Source: Streptomyces stelliscabiei (GTDB taxonomy: Bacteria > Actinomycetota > Actinomycetes > Streptomycetales > Streptomycetaceae). Taken from it: a DNA stretch of 64,000 nt. Where the stretch lies: contig NZ_JADBGF010000001.1 in NCBI RefSeq assembly GCF_014873495.1, positions 930,001 through 994,000 on the forward strand. The letters are read 5' to 3'. The position numbers and the translations under genes are program-made. The notes beneath the pieces are model-generated. The model saw only the letters and a list, made by a program, of their open reading frames with translations. It was not told where the DNA came from and made no database searches. Positions 1 through 7,940 of the stretch are shown in pieces (position 1 is the first letter of the stretch; every line of letters starts with the position of its first letter).

Positions 1-753
1 AACACGGTGCGCCTCCCGGTCAACCCCACCTCCGTGAACGGCCCCTTCTGGAAGTCGTACCGGGGCGCGATCGACGCCGCCACCGCCAAGGGCTTCAAGG
101 TCGTCCTCGGCTACTGGGAGGCCGACAACGCCAAGGACGGCAAGATCGACGACCAGGCGACCTGGGACCGGATGTGGCGGCGGATCACCTCCGCCTACGG
201 CCACAACGGCCAGGTGTACTTCGAGCCGATGAACGAGCCGTTCGGCTACACCTCCCAGGAGTGGCGCGACGTGGCCGCCCGCTGGCTGGACAAGCACCGC
301 TCCATCCCCCGCGACCGGGTCCTGATCGGTGGTTACAAGTACAGCGAGGACGTCAAGCCGGTCTGCGCCGACAAGCGGCTCGACGGTACCCGGATCGCCC
401 TGCACAACTACGGCTTCTGGCACACCGACTGGACCAGCGTCGACCAGTGGAAGGCGGACTTCAAGGAGCGCATCGGCACCTGCGCCTCGCGCACGATCCT
501 GGACGAGTTCGGCGCTTCCATGACGACCGGCCTGGACTACAACGGCCCGGTCAACGGCTCCAACGAGGTCGCCTACATCCAGGCCGCCACCGACGTCATC
601 CGGGAACTGCGTCTCGGCTCGGTCTACTGGCCCGGCCTGCGCAACGGCGACACCTACTCGCTGACCACCCTCCAGGGCACGGGCACCCGCCTCAGCCTGA
701 AGGTCAACAACCAGAGCGGGCTCGACCGTCTGCACTGGGCGTGGAAGAAGTAG
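1..753 (+). CDS. Glycoside hydrolase family 5 (cellulase-like), C-terminal part
   Basis: The gene enters from the left edge, so its N-terminus, including any signal peptide, is missing. About 250 residues of a GH5 (clan A) TIM barrel are visible. The general acid/base Glu lies in the motif EPMNEPFG near visible residue 77, and the nucleophile Glu lies in ILDEFGA near visible residue 166. Conserved barrel segments HNYGFWH and SVYWPGLR are also present. GH5 enzymes hydrolyse beta-1,4-glucans or related glycans, and Streptomyces members are normally secreted. The protein ends shortly after the last barrel strand, so no C-terminal carbohydrate-binding module is present. One could still lie upstream of the edge. 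The exact substrate cannot be told from this part. Confidence 0.85.
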   Translation, partial: NTVRLPVNPTSVNGPFWKSYRGAIDAATAKGFKVVLGYWEADNAKDGKIDDQATWDRMWRRITSAYGHNGQVYFEPMNEPFGYTSQEWRDVAARWLDKHRSIPRDRVLIGGYKYSEDVKPVCADKRLDGTRIALHNYGFWHTDWTSVDQWKADFKERIGTCASRTILDEFGASMTTGLDYNGPVNGSNEVAYIQAATDVIRELRLGSVYWPGLRNGDTYSLTTLQGTGTRLSLKVNNQSGLDRLHWAWKK

Positions 754-780
754 CGGCGGCACGACAGCCCCGCTGACCCG

Positions 781-816
781 TCCGGGTCCGGGCGCCCCGG
801 TGCGCCCGGACCCGGA
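781..816 (+). terminator. Terminator hairpin after the GH5 gene
   Basis: A perfect inverted repeat with 15-bp GC-rich arms (781-795 and 802-816) and a 6-nt loop starts 28 nt after the GH5 stop codon. There is no T-run, as is usual for Streptomyces terminators. Confidence 0.7.
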
Positions 817-894
817 CCTGCGCGCTTCCGCTCGTCGCCTCAAAGACCTTGTCCGGCACCGCAGTTGACACGCCGCCACGACCTCACTCTCCGC

Positions 895-900
895 TATGCT
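895..900 (+). promoter_or_regulatory. Possible -10 box for the Ser/Thr kinase gene
   Basis: TATGCT matches a vegetative -10 box about 75 nt before the chosen start of the kinase gene. A TTGACA lies at 865-870, but the 24-nt spacing is too long for a normal pair, so the -35 assignment is open. The ATG inside this box (896) is an unlikely start codon for that reason. Confidence 0.3.
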
Positions 901-976
901 CGCGCCGTTCGAACACATGACGACGGACCGAACGAGCGACGACACCGGTGGACGCCCCGTCCGCCGGGAAGGAAAC

Positions 977-2530
977 GTGAGAGAGCGCGTGACACCCGGA
1001 CACGGCGACGACCAGACGGCGACACGTGCGCAGCACGGTGCGGAACGGCTGATCGCCGGCCGGTATCTGCTCCACGAGGTTCTCGGCAGAGGCGGTATGG
1101 GCACGGTCTGGCGCGCCCATGACCAGTTGCTGGACCGTCCCGTCGCCGCCAAGGAACTGCACATCCTCACCCACGGCGACGAGGAGCACCGCGTCCGGAT
1201 GCGCCGGGCGGTCCGGGAGGCCCGCGCGGTCGCCCGGGTACCGCACCCGCATGTGGTGGGCATCCATGACCTGGTCGAGGCGGAGGACCGGCTGTGGATC
1301 GTCATGGAACTCGTCGCGGGGCCGTCGCTGGCCGGCCGGATCGCCCAGGGCGGACCGCTCACCCCCCGGCACGCGGCCGCCCTCGGGCTGCAGATGCTCG
1401 CCGCGCTGGAGGCCGTGCACGCGGCGGGCGCCCTGCACCGCGACGTCAAACCGGCCAACGTGCTGCTGCGCCGCGACGACGACGCCGTCCTCACCGACTT
1501 CGGGATCGCCGCCCTGGACGACGGCGAGTTCCTCACCGGCACCGGCCAGCTGGTCGGCTCCCTGGAGTACATGGCTCCCGAGCGGGTGACGGGGACCGAG
1601 AGCGGCCCCGCCTCCGACCTGTGGTCCCTGGGCGCGACGCTCGCCACGGTCTGTGGCGGACAGTCCCCCTTCCGCAGGCCGGGCGGGCCCGCGACCCTGC
1701 ACGCCGTGGCGTACGAGGAGCCCGTCCTGCCGGAGCGGCTCGGCCCGCTGCGGCCGGTCGTCGAGGCGTTGCTGCGCAAATCCCCCGGCGAGCGCCCTTC
1801 GGCGGCCGGCGTGCGGGCCGCGCTGGGGCGCGTCGCGGCGGGCGAGACCGACGCCGGGCCACTGCCCTCGGCGACCGTGCGTGTCCCCCGCCCCTTCGCC
1901 TCGTCGGCCGACGCCGACACCGTGACCGGCGGCCAGGGACGGCCCGTCCGGGCCGGGCGGACCGTGCCGACCGCCGGGCACGCCTCGTCGCCCGCGCCCT
2001 CGCCGCGTCCGGCGGGACGCAAAGGTCTGTGGTGGGCCCTGGCCGGCACGGCGGTGCTGGCGGCGGGTGGTGCGGGCGGTCTGTTCCTCTCCGGATTGCT
2101 GCCGTTGGAGAAGGAACCGACCACGACGACCGTCAGCCATGTCGTGCAGTCGGCGACCGGCTGGCAGCCGGTGACCGGAGTCGCGGTGCGGCGGGGCGAC
2201 CGGGTCACCGTGCGTTTCGTGTCGGGGGAATGGACGGCCGACCATCGCAACATGCCCATGACCGGACCGGCCGGCTACGACGCGGCCACCAACGCGCGGC
2301 TCGACGGCGCGAAGGACTGCAAGGTCAAGGCGGCGGCGCCCTTCGGCACGCTCCTCGCCGTCCTCACCGGCGACCGGAAGTTCCCCGTCCACACCGTCGC
2401 ACGGAAGCTGACCTTCGTGGCCACCGGGGACGGCACCCTGCACCTGGGCATGAACGACGCCGCCGGCTCCTGCTCCGAGGACAACAGGGGCACGCTGATC
2501 GTGCGGGTCGCCGTCACACACCGGAGCTGA
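977..2530 (+). CDS. Transmembrane Ser/Thr protein kinase with LecA-like extracellular domain
   Basis: A Hanks-type kinase of 517 residues. It has a glycine loop (GRGGMG, about 37-42), the catalytic Lys in VAAKEL (about 59), HRDVKPAN with the catalytic Asp (about 156) and DFG (about 174). A Pro-rich linker leads to one membrane helix (about 351-375). The outer domain (about 385-515) follows the pattern of PA-IL/LecA-type galactophilic lectins: GD-VTVRFVSGEW, a GP-GY segment, FGTLLA, and near the end GMNDAAG then DNRGTL, where LecA binds calcium and sugar. It therefore probably senses an external ligand and phosphorylates cytoplasmic targets, which is inference. GTG 977 is chosen because a GGGAAGGAA ribosome site precedes it. 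The in-frame ATG at 896 lies in a likely -10 box. Confidence 0.87.
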   Translation: MRERVTPGHGDDQTATRAQHGAERLIAGRYLLHEVLGRGGMGTVWRAHDQLLDRPVAAKELHILTHGDEEHRVRMRRAVREARAVARVPHPHVVGIHDLVEAEDRLWIVMELVAGPSLAGRIAQGGPLTPRHAAALGLQMLAALEAVHAAGALHRDVKPANVLLRRDDDAVLTDFGIAALDDGEFLTGTGQLVGSLEYMAPERVTGTESGPASDLWSLGATLATVCGGQSPFRRPGGPATLHAVAYEEPVLPERLGPLRPVVEALLRKSPGERPSAAGVRAALGRVAAGETDAGPLPSATVRVPRPFASSADADTVTGGQGRPVRAGRTVPTAGHASSPAPSPRPAGRKGLWWALAGTAVLAAGGAGGLFLSGLLPLEKEPTTTTVSHVVQSATGWQPVTGVAVRRGDRVTVRFVSGEWTADHRNMPMTGPAGYDAATNARLDGAKDCKVKAAAPFGTLLAVLTGDRKFPVHTVARKLTFVATGDGTLHLGMNDAAGSCSEDNRGTLIVRVAVTHRS

Positions 2531-2607
2531 CGGGACCGGCGGACCTTGCCGGGCCTCGGCGTCCTGCCGGGGCAACCGCGGCCGATTGAGCGGCGGACCC
2601 GCCCGGG

Positions 2608-3474
2608 TCACGGCAGCAGGCCAGCGCGCCGCGCCGCGGTGACCGCTTCGAAGCGGGTGGTGGTGCCCAGTTTGCGCATGACCGAACGCAGATGGCCCTT
2701 CACGGTCTCCAGGCCGATGTCGAGCCGGGCGGAGATGTCGAGGTTGGTGCAGCCCGCGGCGACCGCGGTGAGGACGTCGAGTTCCCGGGGAGACAGCCGC
2801 GACGGCCTCTCCGGCACCGATTCCCCGGGCCCCTCGGAGCAGCAGCCCCGCTCCAGCAGACGGCACACCTCGTGGAAACGCTCCTTGAGGTGTCCGTCGT
2901 CGAGGGCGGCGGTGAGTTCCAGGAGGTCTGCATGGGCCTCGTGGACGCGTTCCCAGGCGGTGTCGTCGCGGGGCGCGGTGCCGACGCGGCCGGCCCTGGC
3001 CTCCGACAGCAGCCGGTGGACCTGCTCCTGGCACGCGAGGAACTGCTCCAGATCGCGCGCCGCCCGCGTCACCGCCGTCAGCACCCGGTCGCCGAGGCGT
3101 ACCGCGTCGCGCGATCCGACGAAGAGCACCGCCCGGACCGTGGTTCCCACGATCACGGGTGCCGCCGCCATCGCCCGCACCCCCTCGGCCGAGACGAAGG
3201 AGTCGTACTCATGGCTGATCCGCCGAGCCGACCGGTAGTCGCTCACCGCCGCCGGCCGGCCGGTCGTCAGCACCTTGCCGATCAGTCCGGCACCCGCCGG
3301 CACGGACAGCCCCCGGCGGTCCCGTGATCTCACCCCGCTCGTCTCGCCGATCCGGAGCTGCCCCGGCCCGACGACCCAGGCCACCCCGGCGACGGACATC
3401 CCGCTCTCCCTGCGCAGAGCCAGGACCGCGGCGCGGGCGGCCGCCGCCTCTTCGCTGTCTTCCGCCGGTAGCAC
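2608..3474 (-). CDS. GAF-LuxR family transcriptional regulator (paralogue A)
   Basis: A 288-residue regulator with an N-terminal GAF-like sensor domain (about 10-145), a helical linker, and a C-terminal LuxR/FixJ helix-turn-helix (about 225-288) containing LSPRELDVLTAVAAGCTN and LETVKGHLRSVMRKLG. There is no receiver domain, so control is by a ligand or by protein contact and not by a phosphorelay. It is a clear paralogue of the divergent gene starting at 3931: both carry the GAF segment ISHxYD...AEG...AAPVxV and almost the same HTH layout. A 456-bp gap separates the two start codons. The ligand and targets are unknown. The start codon was not resolved beyond the longest reading. Confidence 0.8.
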   Translation of the reverse strand: MLPAEDSEEAAAARAAVLALRRESGMSVAGVAWVVGPGQLRIGETSGVRSRDRRGLSVPAGAGLIGKVLTTGRPAAVSDYRSARRISHEYDSFVSAEGVRAMAAAPVIVGTTVRAVLFVGSRDAVRLGDRVLTAVTRAARDLEQFLACQEQVHRLLSEARAGRVGTAPRDDTAWERVHEAHADLLELTAALDDGHLKERFHEVCRLLERGCCSEGPGESVPERPSRLSPRELDVLTAVAAGCTNLDISARLDIGLETVKGHLRSVMRKLGTTTRFEAVTAARRAGLLP

Positions 3475-3930
3475 GACCGGGTCGACTCCTTGTCTGACCG
3501 ACAGTGGGGAACGCGCCGACTCCCCCGTCGTCGGAAGAACAGTTCTGTAGAAGTCTCAAGTACGTCAAGAGCCTCCGAGGAAAACGTAGTTGACGAAGCG
3601 TCAGCACAGTCCGGCGGTGACACGTGCACGCACACCCCCGGACGGTCGCAACCCTGCCGGACCGTGTTGTTCCCGGCTCGACTTCGACCCGGTACACATG
3701 GGTATGTCGCCTGCGCACCCCCCTCACACGGGGGTAGCTGGACGGACCCGCTCTCCCTCATGGTGGCCCAAGGCCCTGTGGACGCGGGGCCGTTGTCCGC
3801 TCCTTGTTCTTGGACAGCACCCAGGTACACGCTCACATCAGTCGCCACACCGCACCACTCCCGCACGAGGCCCGCGCACGACGCGGGCAGGGGGCGTACT
3901 TCTGCCCCCGGGCAGATCGAGGTAGCCGCA
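3475..3930. other. Shared upstream region of two divergent GAF-LuxR genes
   Basis: This 456-bp gap holds no convincing gene. It must carry the promoters of both regulators. A GGGTAT at 3700-3705 with GACT 16 nt upstream could be a SigB-type promoter for the rightward gene, but it would give a leader of more than 200 nt, so the call is weak. Confidence 0.4.
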
Positions 3931-4800
3931 ATGACACTGACATCACCCCCCGTTCCGGACGACGACCGCCAAGTCAAACGCGGTGTCCAGGCGTTACGGG
4001 ACACCGCCGGAGTGGACCTCGCCTTCGGCGGCGTCGTCGTCAGGGGCCGGCACGCGCAGCTCACCGAGTTCACGGGGAACGACACCAATGCCCTGTCCGG
4101 ACTGACTCTCGGATTCGGCATGGGGCTCGGCGGCAAGGTGGTGGCCCTGCACCGCCCCATCGCCGTCAACGACTACGCGAACTGCAAGCAGATCAGCCAC
4201 CATTACGACCTCATGGTCGCGGCGGAGGGCATCCACGCCGTCGTGGCCGCGCCCGTCGTGGTGAACCGGACGGTGCGCGCGGTCATGTACGGCGCGGTCC
4301 GCCGGTCCGTGGCCCTCGGCGACCGGACCGTCGACTCGGTCATGCGGGCCGCCCGCGATCTGGAGCAGAGCCTCGCGGTGCGGGACGAGGTGATGCGCCG
4401 CCTCGACGGCCTGCGCGCTTCCTCGGAGCGTGCCGAGGGGTCCGAGCGTCCCACGTCCCCCCGGTGGGAGACGATCCGCGAGGCCTACGCGGAGCTGCGC
4501 ATCCTCGCCCAGCGACTCCCGGACGACGAGGCGCGCGACCGGGTCGTCGGAGTGTGCGACAAACTGGCCGGCGCCGGCACCGGGGCCCCCGCCTCCCACC
4601 CCCCGAGCGCTCTCTCGGCACGCGAACTCGACGTGCTGTCCTGCGTCGCGCTGGGACGCACCAATGCCGACGTGGCGGACGAACTCGGCCTTCGCGCCGA
4701 GACGGTGAAGAGCTATCTGCGCAGCGCGATGCGCCGGCTCGGCTGCCACACCCGGATGGAGACGGTCATGACGGCCCGCCGTCTGGGCCTGCTGCCCTGA
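3931..4800 (+). CDS. GAF-LuxR family transcriptional regulator (paralogue B)
   Basis: A 289-residue regulator built like its divergent neighbour. It has a GAF-like sensor domain (about 15-150, with QISHHYDLMVAAEGIHAV), a helical linker, and a C-terminal LuxR HTH (about 225-289) with LSARELDVLSCVALGRTN and AETVKSYLRSAMRRLG. No receiver domain is present. ATG 3931 is chosen because a GAGGTAG ribosome site sits about 7 nt upstream and the GAF domain begins soon after. The reading frame stays open far upstream, but that part looks non-coding. The two genes probably arose by inverted duplication and may regulate each other or a common target, which is inference. Confidence 0.82.
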   Translation: MTLTSPPVPDDDRQVKRGVQALRDTAGVDLAFGGVVVRGRHAQLTEFTGNDTNALSGLTLGFGMGLGGKVVALHRPIAVNDYANCKQISHHYDLMVAAEGIHAVVAAPVVVNRTVRAVMYGAVRRSVALGDRTVDSVMRAARDLEQSLAVRDEVMRRLDGLRASSERAEGSERPTSPRWETIREAYAELRILAQRLPDDEARDRVVGVCDKLAGAGTGAPASHPPSALSARELDVLSCVALGRTNADVADELGLRAETVKSYLRSAMRRLGCHTRMETVMTARRLGLLP

Positions 4801-4826
4801 CGGCGGGGAAACCGGCGCGGACGCCC

Positions 4827-4862
4827 GAGGAAGCCGTCCGGCACGTGCCGGACGGCTTCCTC
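4827..4862. terminator. Perfect 36-bp palindrome, bidirectional terminator
   Basis: Two 18-nt arms, GAGGAAGCCGTCCGGCAC and its exact complement, abut at 4844/4845. The palindrome lies between the convergent ends of the GAF-LuxR gene (4800) and the oxygenase gene (4873), so it can end transcription from both sides. Confidence 0.75.
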
Positions 4863-4872
4863 GCTACGCCGT

Positions 4873-5915
4873 TCAGGAGTTGAGGGCCTCCTTGCGGAGG
4901 CGTTCGAGGACGGCGAGGCGGTCCTCGTTCTCGATGCGCGCGGTGGCGGCGCGGTCGGGGTAGCAGCGCATGAACATGTTGGTGAAGTGCGTCCCGTAGT
5001 GGATGAACTCGTCCGGGGCGCTCCCTTCCAGGGGCCGCGCGACCGCCTGGAAGGACGGCTCGTGGAAGTACGCGATGGTGTACCGCTCGCGGTCGGCCAG
5101 GCGCACCTTGTGCGGGGTGGAGAGCAGGGTACCGCCGGTGATGAACTGCATGATGTCACCGGGGAAGACGGTGAACACCGAGGGGACCGGGGTGACGAAG
5201 GTCCAGGGCTCCTCGTTCTCGTACCGCCCGGCCATGGACTCGTCGGCCAGCCAGTTGCGGCCGCGGGTCTCGCCGGGTACCGGCGGGCGGATGTAGAGGC
5301 CGCCCACGTCGTCCTGGACCGCGATGACCAGCAGACCGTAGTCGGTGTGCGAGCCGATGCCCCGCTCGGAGGTGGCGTCCGCCCGCGGGAAGCGCAGGAC
5401 CCGCATGTGGTGCCAGCCGTCCTCGGTGAGCTTCGTGAAGTGGTCCATGTCGTCCAGACCGAGGCCCAGGGCGACCAGGCGGAGCAGTCTCTCGCCGATG
5501 TCGCCCACGGCGCCCATGTAGTCCTTCATGGCGCGGCGTACTGCTCCGAAGGCCAGGGAGCGGGGCCGTGACACGGCCACTTGTCGACCGCCCGGGCGTC
5601 GTCCTCGGGGATGTCGGGGCAGACGGTGTAGATCTCCGAGCCGTCCTTCTCCCCGGCCGTCTCCTCCTCGCCCGAGGCGACGTAGCCGCTGTAGGTGAGG
5701 TCGGACACGTGCCCTGACTTCTCCTCGAACGGGCGGCCGAAGAAGCCCCGGGAGGCGTCGAGGGCCCGCTCGGTGGCGGCTTCCTGTTCCGGGGTCGCCT
5801 GGATCTGGAAGATGCCGTCCGCCTGCCAGGCGGCGATCAGCGCCTGGCCCAGTGCCTTGTCCACGTCACTGCCGTCAACCACCGGGGGCAGTACGAAGGT
5901 CTGCAGTTCTGTCAT
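4873..5915 (-). pseudogene. Isopenicillin N synthase-family 2OG-Fe(II) oxygenase, frameshifted
   Basis: The N-terminal part (5915 down to about 5543, MTELQTFVLPPV...) and the C-terminal part (about 5543 down to 4873) lie in different frames. They join naturally at WPCHGPAPWPSEQY / RRAMKDYMGAVG if one C is restored after the TAC near 5541. The C-terminal part holds the double-stranded beta-helix core: iron ligands in GSHTDYG and the His of TPHKV, then RYTIAYF for 2-oxoglutarate. Intact relatives of about 345 residues hydroxylate or oxidise small molecules. The 1-nt loss is either a sequence error or a true inactivating mutation. Nothing suggests programmed frameshifting. ATG 5915 fits the usual family start. 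The gene faces the palindrome at 4827-4862. Confidence 0.75.
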
Positions 5916-6306
5916 GCCCCAACCCTGAACCGGAGCCTTTCGATCCACTACCCCCGTCTGAGGGGAGCGCCACTCGCGATGCCGCGCGGGGGCGGGATCG
6001 GCTGTGTCCGAGCTGGAGCAGCACGGCGGTTCAGGTCCGCCCGACCTCGTCGGGGAACTGGCGGGCCCGGACTTCGGCGCTCGGCCTCCCACGCGGAGGT
6101 GGAGAGGGCACGCCCCGAACCGGTGGCGCGTTCGACGTCGGAGCCGGGCGAGCATCGCGTCGCGGTTCGGGTGAGTTCGACGATCTCGGTGGGGCTCGTC
6201 ACGGTCGTACGGCTGCCGGGCGGAGAGGAACAGGAGCGGTTTCCCGCACGGGTCCGGCCGATGACGACCGTTCGCCGCGCAGGCGGCGAACCGGCCCGGC
6301 GGGCGA
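5916..6306. other. 390-bp gap without a convincing gene
   Basis: All frames contain open stretches because of GC content, but none has a ribosome site, codon pattern or family match. A leftward ATG near 6202 begins MTSPTEIVELTR, which looks protein-like, then the sequence degrades. It might be a remnant of a lost gene. Confidence 0.35.
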
Positions 6307-6765
6307 CTAGGAACCCTCGACCAGCCGGGCCAGGTTCTCCAGTGCCATGCGGGTGCCCGTCTCGTTGTCGGCGGCCGGCACGGCGTCGGGGATGCCTTCG
6401 TGCACGACGAGGACCTCGGTGCCGCCGTCCGCGTCGGTGAGCCGGGTGGTCATCGTCATCGTGCCGCGCAGCGCGGGGTCGTCCGACTCGAACCGGAGGA
6501 CCTCGACCACCTCCTCATCGGGCACGAGCCGCGCGAAGTGGCCGTGGTAGGTGTCGGTGTGGGACGCCGACTTGCCGGTCCCGGCCGGCGTGTCGTAGGT
6601 GAGGGAGACACGGAACCTGCCTCCCTCACGGGCGTCGAACTCGTGCACCTCGCCGCTCATGCCGTCCGGGACCCGCCATCGCGCGATCGCGTCCGGGTCC
6701 ACCAGCGCCCGGTACACGTCCGCACGTGCCGCGTTCACATGTCTGGAGACCCGCGTCGCGTACAT
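6307..6765 (-). CDS. AHSA1/SRPBCC-family protein
   Basis: A 152-residue START/SRPBCC-fold protein of the AHSA1 type. It begins with the typical strand-helix segment RHVNAARADVYRALVDPDAIARW, followed by FDAREGGRFRVSLTY and, near the C-terminus, the ligand-pocket helix GTRMALENLARLVEG. Family members bind hydrophobic ligands or act as stress-related cofactor proteins, but no specific activity can be assigned. The next gene upstream (AraC family) ends 9 nt before this ATG on the same strand, so the two probably form one transcription unit and the AraC protein may control both. Confidence 0.8.
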   Translation of the reverse strand: MYATRVSRHVNAARADVYRALVDPDAIARWRVPDGMSGEVHEFDAREGGRFRVSLTYDTPAGTGKSASHTDTYHGHFARLVPDEEVVEVLRFESDDPALRGTMTMTTRLTDADGGTEVLVVHEGIPDAVPAADNETGTRMALENLARLVEGS

Positions 6766-6774
6766 GGACCCAAC

Positions 6775-7773
6775 CTAGTGTCCGCGCTCATCGACGTCGG
6801 ACAACGCCCGCAGCCGGAACTCGCTGGGTGCGATTCCGTGGGCGGTACGGAAGGCGCGGGTGAAGTCGGAGGCACGGGGCATGCCCCAGCGGGCGGCGAT
6901 GACATGGATCGGTGTGGTGCGCAGGGACGGGTCCGCCAGGTCGCGGCCCGCGCCCTCCAGACGCCGGGCGCGGATCCAGGCGGCCACGGTCTCGCCGTCC
7001 GTCTGCTGCTGGAAGACGCGGTGGAGGTAGCTGAGAGAGATGTGGTGTGCGGCGGCGATCACCGGTGGCGCCAGTTCCGGGTCGTGCAGGTTCTGCCGGA
7101 TGAACGCCTGGATGCGTCGCGTCAGCGCGTGCAGACGCGTCTCTGGGGACAGGGCCGCCTCGGCCTCCAGCGCGTGGGCGAACCAGGCCGACAGCAGGTC
7201 GAGGACGACCGTGCCGAGCCGTGCCGCGTCGGACGGCTGGAGGGAGTCGGCCTGCCGCTCCAGGCCGATGAGGAAGTCCGCCAGCAGGGCGCCCAGGCCC
7301 TCCCGGCCCGACAGCCCCCGGCCGAGCAACTCCCGGACCTGGTGCGGCGGCAGCGGAAACAGCGCCTTGGGGAAGTCGACGCCCACCCCCTTGATGACCC
7401 CGGTCCCCCCGCCGTCCGCCGACCGGATGTCGTACGGCCGCGAACTGTCGGCCAGGTGCAGATCGCGCGGGCCGAACGTGTCGCACCGGTCGGCGTGGTC
7501 GAGGGCCAGGCCCCCGTCCAGCAGCAGTGTCAGGTGGTACAGCTCGGGGTCGGACCGGCGCACCATCCGCTGGTCACGCCGGTAGCGCGAGGGCAGGAAC
7601 GACGCCGGCCACACGGTCACCGGGCCCAGCTCCATCAGGCGCAACTCCCCCCAGAAGTCCGCCGAATGAGGGCTGATCGCCTCGCTCGCCCGTGTCGTGC
7701 CGAGCAGTTCTCGCCAGAAGTCGAATCTGTCCTCCGCCGGCACGTCCTCACTGCGGAACACGGTCCCGATCAT
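6775..7773 (-). CDS. AraC-family transcriptional regulator
   Basis: A 332-residue regulator with an N-terminal AraC-binding-like domain (PF14525 type: DRFDFWRELL, LPSRYRRDQRMVRRSDPELYHLTLLL) and a C-terminal pair of helix-turn-helix motifs (about 225-325: HHISLSYLHRVFQQ and ASDFTRAFRTAHGIAPSEFR). It probably binds a small ligand and DNA. ATG 7773 is preferred because a GGAGATGGGA ribosome site precedes it and the conserved domain begins about 10 residues later. The 44 extra residues of the longest reading look non-coding. It lies just upstream of the AHSA1 gene on the same strand. Confidence 0.85.
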   Translation of the reverse strand: MIGTVFRSEDVPAEDRFDFWRELLGTTRASEAISPHSADFWGELRLMELGPVTVWPASFLPSRYRRDQRMVRRSDPELYHLTLLLDGGLALDHADRCDTFGPRDLHLADSSRPYDIRSADGGGTGVIKGVGVDFPKALFPLPPHQVRELLGRGLSGREGLGALLADFLIGLERQADSLQPSDAARLGTVVLDLLSAWFAHALEAEAALSPETRLHALTRRIQAFIRQNLHDPELAPPVIAAAHHISLSYLHRVFQQQTDGETVAAWIRARRLEGAGRDLADPSLRTTPIHVIAARWGMPRASDFTRAFRTAHGIAPSEFRLRALSDVDERGH

Positions 7774-7928
7774 TGCGTCCCATCTCCGATGTCCCCGCCG
7801 GGTCTTCGCGCCGACATCCTTACACGCGCGGATCACCGCGGTCGCGGCGCCTCCGCTCCCGCGCACCGTCTCGCGCAAGAGCCGAAGGGGCAGGTCCGCG
7901 GGCATCGGACGTGCCTCGGCGTGCCGCC

Positions 7929-7934
7929 TACGAT
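7929..7934 (+). promoter_or_regulatory. Candidate -10 box for a leaderless synthase transcript
   Basis: TACGAT lies 6 nt before the ATG of the phytoene synthase-family gene, with CGGACG 17 nt upstream as a possible -35. There is no Shine-Dalgarno sequence, which fits leaderless translation. Confidence 0.35.
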
Positions 7935-7940
7935 CGGCGT

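Noticed and set aside
896..976. Earlier ATG start for the kinase
   Set aside because: The ATG is part of a TATGCT -10-like box, has no ribosome site, and the extra residues are not conserved-looking.
884..3034. Very long leftward open frame opposite the kinase gene
   Set aside because: It is antisense to a gene with clear kinase motifs, has no family features, and is the usual result of high GC third positions.
5526..5560. Programmed ribosomal frameshift in the oxygenase gene
   Set aside because: No slippery heptamer or downstream pseudoknot is evident, and this family is not known to use frameshifting.
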